DNA of 64,000 bases from contig NZ_UAUI01000011.1 of assembly GCF_900455735.1 (NCBI RefSeq), positions 186,001-250,000 of the forward strand, read 5' to 3'. Position numbers and translations under genes: made by a program. Below, piece by piece: positions 43,904-51,559 of the stretch (position 1 is the stretch's first letter; every line of letters starts with the position of its first letter). This DNA comes from Rhodococcus wratislaviensis (GTDB lineage: Bacteria > Actinomycetota > Actinomycetes > Mycobacteriales > Mycobacteriaceae). The notes beneath the pieces were generated by a model. That model made no database searches and was not told the origin of the DNA. It saw nothing but the letters and a program-made list of their open reading frames with translations.

Positions 43904-45064
43904 GTGAGTACTCAATTGCCCGATCTGTACGAGTCCGCGACCACCGCGAGTCCGGCGCCCGCGGACGTTGCGCCGCGCATCAGCGTCCGTAATCTGTGCA
44001 AGACCTACAACACGCGTCGCGGCCCCGTCGCGGCACTCCGGAACGTCTCGATGGACGTGGCCCCGGGCGAGGTCATGGTGCTGCTCGGCCCCAGCGGCTG
44101 CGGCAAGACCACCCTCCTCCGGTGCGTGGCCGGACTCGAATACCCGGACTCGGGCGAGATCACCGTGCAGGGGAAGACGGTGTTCTCTTCGTCGCGAAAC
44201 ATCGTCGTGGCTCCCGAGAACCGCAATCTGAGTATGGTTTTCCAGTCGTACGCGCTGTGGCCGCACATGACCGTGTTCGCCAACGTAGCCTTTCCATTGA
44301 CGACGGCCAAGGTGAAGAAGGCTGACGTTCGGGAACGCGTGCACGCGGTGCTGCAGATGGTGGGCTTGGACCACCTGGCGCGCAGCCACCCCGGCCAGCT
44401 CAGTGGTGGTCAGCAGCAGCGCGTGTCATTGGCCCGCGCCCTCGTCGCGGATCCCGGAGTGATCCTGTTCGACGAGCCGTTGTCGAACCTGGACGCGAAA
44501 GTTCGCGAACGACTGCGTGATCAGCTGCTCTCCCTGCAGGACAGCATCGGGTTCACGGCGCTGTACGTGACACACGACCAGACCGAGGCCACCGGGCTGG
44601 GCGACAGCATCGCCGTCATGGAAGTGGGTTCCGTTGCACAACTCGGGACTCCGACCGATATCTACTACCGGCCGAGTTCGCGGTACGTCGCCGACTTCGT
44701 CGGCAGCGCCAACGAACTGAAGGGCACCGTGGTCGGGTTTGCCGGCGAGTACGCCCGGGTGGATACTCCGATCGGTTCGCTCCTCGGATCCGCTGGTTCG
44801 GAACGGGTGGTCCAGGGGCAGTCCGTGAGCATGATGTTCCGGCCCGAGCACTGCCACATCACGGACGGGGGCGCCGGCCGCGAAAACCATATCCAGTGTG
44901 TCGTAGACCGATCCATGTTCCTCGGCTCGCACGTGGAGTACGTCGTCGATGCAGGAGGCCAGCGACTGGCTCTCAAGACGATGGAGGGGGAACTGCGGAA
45001 GGCCGGCGCGACTATCACCGTGCGGCTGGATCCGACCATGGTCCGGGTGTTTCCGGCGGAGTGA
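43904..45064 (+). CDS. ABC transporter ATPase, ferric-iron/spermidine (FbpC/PotA) type
   Basis: A 386-residue ATPase: Walker A GPSGCGKTTLLRCVAG, Q-loop VFQSYALWPHMTV, signature LSGGQQQRVSLARAL, Walker B VILFDEPLSNLDAKVRE, H-loop YVTHDQTEA. A C-terminal TOBE domain (residues about 270-386) follows, as in FbpC and PotA. It energises the importer made with the lipoprotein and double permease encoded next. The cargo may be ferric ion, a chelate, or an organic acid; these subfamilies are hard to separate. Confidence 0.92.
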   Translation: MSTQLPDLYESATTASPAPADVAPRISVRNLCKTYNTRRGPVAALRNVSMDVAPGEVMVLLGPSGCGKTTLLRCVAGLEYPDSGEITVQGKTVFSSSRNIVVAPENRNLSMVFQSYALWPHMTVFANVAFPLTTAKVKKADVRERVHAVLQMVGLDHLARSHPGQLSGGQQQRVSLARALVADPGVILFDEPLSNLDAKVRERLRDQLLSLQDSIGFTALYVTHDQTEATGLGDSIAVMEVGSVAQLGTPTDIYYRPSSRYVADFVGSANELKGTVVGFAGEYARVDTPIGSLLGSAGSERVVQGQSVSMMFRPEHCHITDGGAGRENHIQCVVDRSMFLGSHVEYVVDAGGQRLALKTMEGELRKAGATITVRLDPTMVRVFPAE

Positions 45065-45167
45065 TCGGGCCGGCTGGAACCAGAAGTGTTGTACCCCATC
45101 GCAAATTACCGAAAAGGTCTCCACGCGAAACGCGTCGGGGCATGTCCGGGGGCAGAGGAGATGTTCG

Positions 45168-46262
45168 ATGACAGGCAATGAGCTCTTGAGCGGATCCATG
45201 ATGTCGCGTCGTAACGCGCTCGGATTGGGTCTGGGCGGCGCGGTGGGTCTGTTCCTCGTCGCGTGTGGCGCCCGTCCCGGTGGCGGGTCAGCGGCGCCGA
45301 CGGTCGACGTGTCGAGTCTGAACTCGACCGACCAGGGGCTTCTGGCGGAGGCGCAGAAGGAGGGCACGGTCACGCTGTACACGTCGAGCGTCCCGGGGAC
45401 GGTCGATCAGATCGTGGCCGCCCTCGACCAGCTGAAGATCACCGTCGTACCGCAGCGACTCAACTCCGCCCAACTATCCCAACGGTTCTCGGCCGAGTCG
45501 GCGGCCGGGCAGAGCAACGCCGACGTCGTCATGATCAGTGATCCCGTCGTCCTTCCGGACTGGACGGCGAAGGGATGGCTCTCGCCGGTGGATTCCCAGC
45601 CTGCCTGGTCGGGATGGCCGGCGCAGTTCAAGGACACCTACTACAGCATCGTCGGGATCAATCCGCAGGGCATCGCGATCAACACGAACAAGGTCGACGC
45701 CACGAACGTCGAGGACTGGAAGTTCCTGCTCGAACCCGAATTCCAGGGTGCGATCCTCTCGCTCGACCTGAACAACGTCGGTGGCGTCGCGTTCCAGTTC
45801 TGGGACATGATCCGCTTGAACTACGGCGACGACTTCCTGACCCAGTTTGCAGCACAGCAGGCTCGCCTTATTGACAGTGGTGCCGCCGGTGCCCAGCAAC
45901 TGGCCGCCGGAGGTGCGTCCCTCTTCGTGCCGTGCAGCCTGACGAACGCGATCGACCAGACGAACCAGGGAGCGCCGGTCAAGGACCTGTTGCCGGTGAA
46001 CGCCCCCGTCACAGGTGCCGAGTTCGCGGCCACCATCTGTTCGCGCGCCCCGCACCCGGCCGCCGCCAAATTCCTTTTCAACTTCCTCATGAGCGAACAG
46101 GGACAGAAAGTACTCAACTCGGAGACGACAGCGACGTCGTCGCCGAACAACACGCCCGGATGCCCGGCGCTGCCCGCCAGCTACGTCCGACCCCGGTACG
46201 CCGAGGCGGCCACACCGGCAGTCCAGCAGGAGCTCATCCGGCTCCTCGGCATGGGGATGTAA
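45168..46262 (+). CDS. ABC substrate-binding protein, ferric-type, Tat/lipoprotein export signal
   Basis: A 364-residue extracellular solute-binding protein of family 1/6. The N-terminus has a twin-Arg (MSRRNALGLGLGG) and a lipobox with Cys in LFLVACGA. The mature part begins with LNSTDQGLLAEAQKEGTVTLYTS and ITVVPQRLNSAQLSQRFSAE, the pattern of ferric or phosphonate-type binding proteins. No obvious Tyr-Tyr iron-binding pair is visible. ATG 45168 follows GGCAGAGGAG. A close paralogue starts at 63544. Confidence 0.88.
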   Translation: MTGNELLSGSMMSRRNALGLGLGGAVGLFLVACGARPGGGSAAPTVDVSSLNSTDQGLLAEAQKEGTVTLYTSSVPGTVDQIVAALDQLKITVVPQRLNSAQLSQRFSAESAAGQSNADVVMISDPVVLPDWTAKGWLSPVDSQPAWSGWPAQFKDTYYSIVGINPQGIAINTNKVDATNVEDWKFLLEPEFQGAILSLDLNNVGGVAFQFWDMIRLNYGDDFLTQFAAQQARLIDSGAAGAQQLAAGGASLFVPCSLTNAIDQTNQGAPVKDLLPVNAPVTGAEFAATICSRAPHPAAAKFLFNFLMSEQGQKVLNSETTATSSPNNTPGCPALPASYVRPRYAEAATPAVQQELIRLLGMGM

Positions 46263-46294
46263 CAGACCATGCCCGAAAAGGAGGTTATGTCGAG

Positions 46295-48106
46295 ATGGTA
46301 AATCTCATGCCGGCTCCCCCCGCCGACGCCGACACGAAGGACACCGGCGTGCGCCGCCGCATGCCACGCTCCCGGGTCACCGTCGTCGGTGCCCTGGCCG
46401 CGTCGCTCCTGGTGTTCCTCGCGGCGCTGGTGATCTACCCGATCATCAAGGCTGTTATCAGTGTGGTCGACGGGTCAGCCGCGGCCCCCGGCCAGTCGGC
46501 GCTCAGCGGCCTCTCGTCCGATCTGGGCTCGGTGTTGCTGAACACGCTCGTCGTGGTGGGCGGCGGCAGCCTGATCGCCGTGATCGTCGGTACCGGGCTG
46601 GCGTGGATCAACGAGCGCACCGACGGCGGCTTCGGCGGCCTCGGCCAGTTCATGCCAATCGCGCCGCTGCTGTTACCTGGAATTACCGGTGTGCTGGGTT
46701 GGGTCGTCCTGCTCGATCCACGCATCGGTTTGCTGAACTCGATGACTCGCTCGGTACTGGGGACGGTGGGTATCTCGGTCCCGGGCGACGAGGGACCGAT
46801 CAACATCTTCTCGATGACGGGACTGGTACTCCTGACGGCACTACACCTGGTGCCGTTCGTGTACCTGATCGTCGCGCCCACGCTGAAGAATCTGGATCCC
46901 TCGATCGAGGAAGCGGCGCGGATCAACGGCGCCGGACCCCTTCGCACTGCGCTGCGGGTGACACTGCCCGCGATTGCTCCGTCCATCGGTGCAGCATGGA
47001 CGTTGGCGATCATCAACGGAATCGGCCTGTTCTCCGTTCCGGTGGTCATTGGCACGACGGCCCGGATCGACGTGGTCTCGGTGCGGGTGTGGCGGTTGCT
47101 CACCAACTACCCGACCAGTACTGCGTCGGCGATGGTGCTGGCCGGCGGAATGCTCCTGGTCGTGCTCGCGTTCCGGTTCGCCCAGTCGTACTTCTTCCCC
47201 GCCGGCCGGCAAGCCACGATCGGTGGCAGGGGTGCCCGCGCCGGCCGGATCAGGCTGGGACCCTGGCGGATCCTCACAAAGCTGGTGGTGATCGTCTACA
47301 TCCTCAGCGCCGTCGTCCTGCCGGTCGCCGGGTTGCTGATCGTCTCCTTCCAGCGGTTCTGGACTGCCACCGCACCCTGGAAGAATCTCACCCTCTCCCA
47401 CTACGAGGACGTGCTGCTGTACAACCCGGTGACGTACCAGGCGCTGATCCACAGTGTGGCTCTCGCAGCACTCGTCGGCACGATTGCCATGGCTGTCTGC
47501 GCCTTCCTCATGCTGTACGCCCACCAGCATCGGGGCGGTGCAGGCCGGCGGACCGGGGGAAAGAAGATCCACCACCGGTTCTCGAGCCGGAAGGGCTTGA
47601 TCGACCTCGTCACTTCCCTGCCGGCGACGATCCCACCGAGCCTCATCGGCGTGAGCTTCATCCTTGCGTTCAGCCGGCCGCCCCTGAACCTGTACGGCAC
47701 GTTCGCGATCCTGCTGCTCGCCTTCCTGGTCATGCAGTTGCCGTACGCGGCGAGCGCGGCCGGCACCGCGACCAGCGTGGTCGGCAACGACCTGGCCGAG
47801 GCGGCGCGAATCTTCGGGGCATCCGATCGGCGCACGATGACGAAGATCCTACTGCCCCTGGCGTTGCCCGGCCTCGCGGCGGGCTGGGTGCTCGTGTTCA
47901 TCCACGTGCTCGGCGAGGTCACCGCAGCGTCGCTGCTGTCGAGTACCAGCAATCCGGTGGTCGGCAGTGTCCTGCTCGATCTCTACACGCAGGGCGACTT
48001 CAGCACGATGGCGACGTTCGCGATCGTGGTCTGGGCCATCTCCTCCGTCCTGGTGTTCGCGTCCCTGTTGGTGAGCAACCGCCGATTCGCCGAATCCAAG
48101 GGCTGA
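46295..48106 (+). CDS. ABC transporter permease, fused double-domain (FbpB-like)
   Basis: A 603-residue membrane protein containing two BPD_transp_1 permease halves, about twelve helices. EAA loops: LDPSIEEAARINGAGPLRTA in the first half and GNDLAEAARIFGASDRRTM in the second. A long basic cytosolic loop (HQHRGGAGRRTGGKKIHHRF) lies in the second half. Fusion of both permeases in one chain is usual for FbpB-type iron importers. ATG 46295 has AAAAGGAGG ten bases upstream. Confidence 0.92.
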   Translation: MVNLMPAPPADADTKDTGVRRRMPRSRVTVVGALAASLLVFLAALVIYPIIKAVISVVDGSAAAPGQSALSGLSSDLGSVLLNTLVVVGGGSLIAVIVGTGLAWINERTDGGFGGLGQFMPIAPLLLPGITGVLGWVVLLDPRIGLLNSMTRSVLGTVGISVPGDEGPINIFSMTGLVLLTALHLVPFVYLIVAPTLKNLDPSIEEAARINGAGPLRTALRVTLPAIAPSIGAAWTLAIINGIGLFSVPVVIGTTARIDVVSVRVWRLLTNYPTSTASAMVLAGGMLLVVLAFRFAQSYFFPAGRQATIGGRGARAGRIRLGPWRILTKLVVIVYILSAVVLPVAGLLIVSFQRFWTATAPWKNLTLSHYEDVLLYNPVTYQALIHSVALAALVGTIAMAVCAFLMLYAHQHRGGAGRRTGGKKIHHRFSSRKGLIDLVTSLPATIPPSLIGVSFILAFSRPPLNLYGTFAILLLAFLVMQLPYAASAAGTATSVVGNDLAEAARIFGASDRRTMTKILLPLALPGLAAGWVLVFIHVLGEVTAASLLSSTSNPVVGSVLLDLYTQGDFSTMATFAIVVWAISSVLVFASLLVSNRRFAESKG

Positions 48107-48176
48107 CCGCCCTCGGCAGAACAACTTTCACCCCAATCCACGCCGGCGTAGCCGGACATGATCAAGGAGGCACAGA

Positions 48177-49259
48177 GTGGCACAAATCGTTTTGGGTATC
48201 GGTACGTCACACACCGCGATGACGAAGGTACCGCCCGAATTATGGGACCGGTACGCCACGCTCGACCGGAAGCGATCCGACTACGTGTACCCGCCGGACG
48301 CGCGTGTGCTCGACTTCGACAACGGCGCGAAGTACGTGGCACAGGACATGGCGGGCAGGTCGCGGGAGCTCGAAACGTTCCAGAACCAGAGTGCGGCCGC
48401 CAACCAGGCGCTCGACACGTTGGCCGAAACTCTCAAGGCTGCGCAGCCGGACGTCACCGTGATCATCAGCGACGACCAAGACGAGTGGTTCTACGAGAGC
48501 AACATGCCTCGTTTCCTGCTCTACTGGGGCAATTCGCTCACGCTGATCCCTCGCACCACCGTCGCTGCGAGCGGACAGGACGCCGACCTCGCCAAGTACC
48601 AGGCGGCCGCTTACGGCGAGACGCGGCTCGATGTACCCGTGGCGAGCAGGTTCGGCCGTTTCGTGCTCGACCACCTGCTCGAGCACGACTTCGACATCGC
48701 GCACAGCACGTACGCCGAGCCCAGTTACGGCGGCGAAGTTGCACGTCGGTACGGACCCTCGGACGACGAGGTCGCCAGTGTGAAGAAGACCCCGGAGCAC
48801 GAGCAGGGCATGCCGCACGGATTCGCCTTCGTCGTCCATCGCCTCATGAACGATCAGCCCAGCCCCATCCTGCCGATCTTCCAGAACACCTGCTACCCGC
48901 CGAACATGCCCACCCCACGCCGGTCCTACCAGCTCGGTCGCGCGATCGCCGACGCCATCGCGGCCTGGCCCGAGGACATCAAGGTCGCGGTCATCGCGTC
49001 TGGTGGGCTCAGCCACTTCGTTACCGACGAGGAAAGCGACCGAATGGTCCTCGACGCGCTGCAGCGTGGCGACTCGGGTGCGCTGCAGGCGCTTCCGCGG
49101 GAACGCATGGTCTCGGCCGGCGGCGAGTCACTCAACTGGGTGGCGCTGGGAGCGGTGATGGAGGGCACGGGTCTGTCGATGGAGTTGCTCGACTACGTAC
49201 CGATCTATCGCAGTGAAGCGGCAACCGGAATCGGTCTGGCCTACGCCCGCTGGCAGTGA
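48177..49259 (+). CDS. Class III (LigB-type) extradiol ring-cleavage dioxygenase
   Basis: A 360-residue LigB-superfamily protein. The first iron ligand is probably His12 (GIGTSHTAM) and the catalytic-base region is ASGGLSHFVTDE. At the place of the second LigB His the sequence reads ISDDQDEWFY, with Gln101. The family cleaves catechol, protocatechuate, gallate or O-methylgallate rings next to the diol using Fe(II). This size and layout suit single-chain DesZ/GalA-like enzymes. GTG 48177 follows AAGGAGGCACA. It directly follows the importer genes. Confidence 0.82.
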   Translation: MAQIVLGIGTSHTAMTKVPPELWDRYATLDRKRSDYVYPPDARVLDFDNGAKYVAQDMAGRSRELETFQNQSAAANQALDTLAETLKAAQPDVTVIISDDQDEWFYESNMPRFLLYWGNSLTLIPRTTVAASGQDADLAKYQAAAYGETRLDVPVASRFGRFVLDHLLEHDFDIAHSTYAEPSYGGEVARRYGPSDDEVASVKKTPEHEQGMPHGFAFVVHRLMNDQPSPILPIFQNTCYPPNMPTPRRSYQLGRAIADAIAAWPEDIKVAVIASGGLSHFVTDEESDRMVLDALQRGDSGALQALPRERMVSAGGESLNWVALGAVMEGTGLSMELLDYVPIYRSEAATGIGLAYARWQ

Positions 49260-49275
49260 CGAGAGGTTGAGAAAA

Positions 49276-50523
49276 ATGGATGTGAACTATTCACTGCCCG
49301 AGGCGGCATTCGAACTGCCGCCGGAGTTGGTCGAACTGAAGAATCTGGTTCGCGACGTCGTCGACAAGGAATGCATTCCGCTGGAGCAGGACTTCCTCAC
49401 CGGCCGTCCCCCGGCCGGCGAAGAGCACGGATCCGGAGACGTTCGCGGCGAATCGTTCACCGACGGCTGGCTGCCACGGGAGGCCTACGACCGGCTCACG
49501 ACGGTGTCGAAACAGACCGGCCTCTACAACATCAACCTGCCGGTGGAACACGGCGGACCCGGACTCGGTGTTCTGGGCGCATTCGTCGTCGCCGAGGAAC
49601 TCAACCGCTGCCTGGTCAAGCTGCCGATCTGCTACGTCCCGAACATCCTGTACTCCTGCAATGAAGCGCAACGGCCGAAGTACCTGGACCCGGTGATCGC
49701 CGGCGAGGCGTTCCCGGCGTTCGCGCAGTCCGAGCCCGGAGCCGGGTCGGACCCGGGAAACAGTATGTCGACCACGGCTATTCGCAAGGGCGACGGCTGG
49801 GTGATCAACGGTACGAAGACATGGATCTCGTACGCCAACCGCGCATCGTTCTTCATGCTGCAGGCCGTCACAGACCCGGTGAAACGGCAGCGCGGCGGGA
49901 TCACGATGTTCCTCGTGGACGCCGATACGCCAGGACTGACCATGTCGCCCGTCGATGTGTGGCTGACGAACTCACCGCACACCTTCACGCTGTACCTCGA
50001 CGACGTCTTCGTCCCGGACAGCAACGTGCTCGGCGAGGTCGGGGGCGGGTTCGCGCTCGGCCAGTCGTGGCTGGCGGTCTTCGACCGGCTCTCCCGCGGG
50101 TCGCTGGCCACCGGCGCTCTGAGTCGCGGTCTGGAGATCGCGACTGACTGGGCGAAGAACCGGGTGACCTTCGGTGAGCCGCTCAGTGAACGGCAGGCGA
50201 TCCAGTGGATGCTGACAGACATTTACATCGATCTCAAAGCGATCCGGGCACTCTGCTACGACTGTGCTGCCCGCGCCGACCGCGGCGAGGACATCCGGTC
50301 GTACGCCGCGATGTGCAAGTTCGTCGGGGCGAACTGGGGTCACCGCTCGATGGACAACATCATGCAGATTCTCGGCGGCATCGGAGAAACGACGGAAACC
50401 CCGATTCCGCACTGGTACCGCCAACTTCGGCACGGTCGCATCGGGGGCGGGACCGATGAGATTCAGCGCATCCTCATGTCGAGGGCGATTCTGAAACAGG
50501 GCAAATCGCTATGGCAAGCGTAG
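49276..50523 (+). CDS. Acyl-CoA dehydrogenase
   Basis: A 415-residue acyl-CoA dehydrogenase: N-terminal helical domain, middle domain with FAQSEPGAGSDPGNSMSTTA and GWVINGTKTWISYANRASFF, and C-terminal domain with FGEPLSERQAIQWMLTDIYI and GGIGETTETPIPHWYRQLRH. Near the end, GGGTDEIQR replaces the YEGT of medium-chain enzymes, so the catalytic Glu is probably elsewhere, as in long-chain or isovaleryl types. It forms a 2,3-enoyl-CoA with FAD. The following dehydratase gene starts inside its last codons. Confidence 0.9.
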   Translation: MDVNYSLPEAAFELPPELVELKNLVRDVVDKECIPLEQDFLTGRPPAGEEHGSGDVRGESFTDGWLPREAYDRLTTVSKQTGLYNINLPVEHGGPGLGVLGAFVVAEELNRCLVKLPICYVPNILYSCNEAQRPKYLDPVIAGEAFPAFAQSEPGAGSDPGNSMSTTAIRKGDGWVINGTKTWISYANRASFFMLQAVTDPVKRQRGGITMFLVDADTPGLTMSPVDVWLTNSPHTFTLYLDDVFVPDSNVLGEVGGGFALGQSWLAVFDRLSRGSLATGALSRGLEIATDWAKNRVTFGEPLSERQAIQWMLTDIYIDLKAIRALCYDCAARADRGEDIRSYAAMCKFVGANWGHRSMDNIMQILGGIGETTETPIPHWYRQLRHGRIGGGTDEIQRILMSRAILKQGKSLWQA

Positions 50524-51050
50524 GGCAGGTACAGGACATCACGCCGTTCGACCACCTGCTGGGGACGTGGAGCGAAGCACGCACCGCGCCGTATGCCGTT
50601 TCCCTCGATTCGATCCGGCGGTTCGTTCAAGGGGCCATGAACACGGACGACGTCTACGGCAATACCGATGCGGCCGTCGTCGCGCGTTTCGGTGGTGTCG
50701 TGGCCCCGCCGCTCTACCCCCTGAACGTCTTCGTTCGTGCGCTCGGAACGCCGGATCCGTTGGACCGCCTGCGCGATGACCCTCATTGGGATGCCGCGGG
50801 GGGAGTGGCTGCGTACGACCTGCCGCCGATCGACACGCCGCTCGTCAAGACCCTGAATGGCGGGACGGAGGCACGCGTAGTGGCCCTCGCGAAGGTCGGG
50901 GACCGTATCAGCACGCAGGCCCGCTATCTCGACATCACTCCGCGCGAGGGGAAGTCGGGGCCGTTGCTGATCGTGCGCGTGGAGGTCCGGTACTTCGAGC
51001 AGAACGGCATGGACCTGCTCCGGACTGTTCGCACTCTGATACGGAGGTGA
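50511..51050 (+). CDS. MaoC-like dehydratase, FAS1-like N-domain type
   Basis: A 179-residue MaoC_dehydrat_N-type hot-dog protein: SLDSIRRFVQGAMNTDDVYG and VVARFGGVVAPPLYPLNVFV, with GGTEARVVALAKVGDRISTQ in the second half. It resembles the HadA/HadC-type half that lacks the full hydratase dyad. It should pair with the MaoC protein encoded next to hydrate an enoyl-CoA. The ATG overlaps the acyl-CoA dehydrogenase stop by 13 bases, showing translational coupling. Confidence 0.82.
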   Translation: MASVGQVQDITPFDHLLGTWSEARTAPYAVSLDSIRRFVQGAMNTDDVYGNTDAAVVARFGGVVAPPLYPLNVFVRALGTPDPLDRLRDDPHWDAAGGVAAYDLPPIDTPLVKTLNGGTEARVVALAKVGDRISTQARYLDITPREGKSGPLLIVRVEVRYFEQNGMDLLRTVRTLIRR

Positions 51051-51055
51051 TGTGG

Positions 51056-51559
51056 ATGACGATCTCAACATCGGTACGACCACTCTTCGAAGAGCTACAG
51101 GTGGGTCAGGACCTTCCTGCCCTCCAGCGAGGCCCATTATCCTCCGCGCACCTCATGCGGTGGTCGGCGGCCACCGAGAACTGGCACCGCATTCACTATG
51201 ATGTGCCGTATTCGACAGAGCAAGAACGGCTTCCGGGGTTGTTGATCAGCGGGAGCTGGAAGCAGCAACTCCTAGCCGACCTGGTCGCCTCGTGGCTGCG
51301 CCCCGACGGCTGGTTGGCCGGTATCACGTTCGAGTTCCGCCGGATGAATGTCGCCGGGGAAACGTTGACGGCTTGGGGGACGATCACCGATCTGCGGGTG
51401 CAGGGCGACTACGGCTTGGTGACGTGCAACATCGGGATCACCAACGACGACGGCCAGGAGAGCACTCCCGGCCGCGCACTGGGAATTGTTCCGCTCGCCG
51501 GCGGACCCGCCGTTCCCTATCCCTGCACCTTCGAATGGGATTGGGGGCGGGACCGATGA
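51056..51559 (+). CDS. MaoC-family enoyl-CoA hydratase subunit
   Basis: A 167-residue hot-dog protein with the hydratase signature WSAATENWHRIHYDVPYSTE, in which the Asp/His dyad of R-specific hydratases can be seen as D and H around WHRIHYD. HLMRWSA, GLLISGSWKQQLLADLV and ITFEFRRMN follow the family pattern. Probably the catalytic partner of the preceding protein. ATG 51056 is chosen because GGAGG lies 8 bp upstream; ATG 51050 is also in frame. It overlaps the next gene by ATGA. Confidence 0.85.
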   Translation: MTISTSVRPLFEELQVGQDLPALQRGPLSSAHLMRWSAATENWHRIHYDVPYSTEQERLPGLLISGSWKQQLLADLVASWLRPDGWLAGITFEFRRMNVAGETLTAWGTITDLRVQGDYGLVTCNIGITNDDGQESTPGRALGIVPLAGGPAVPYPCTFEWDWGRDR

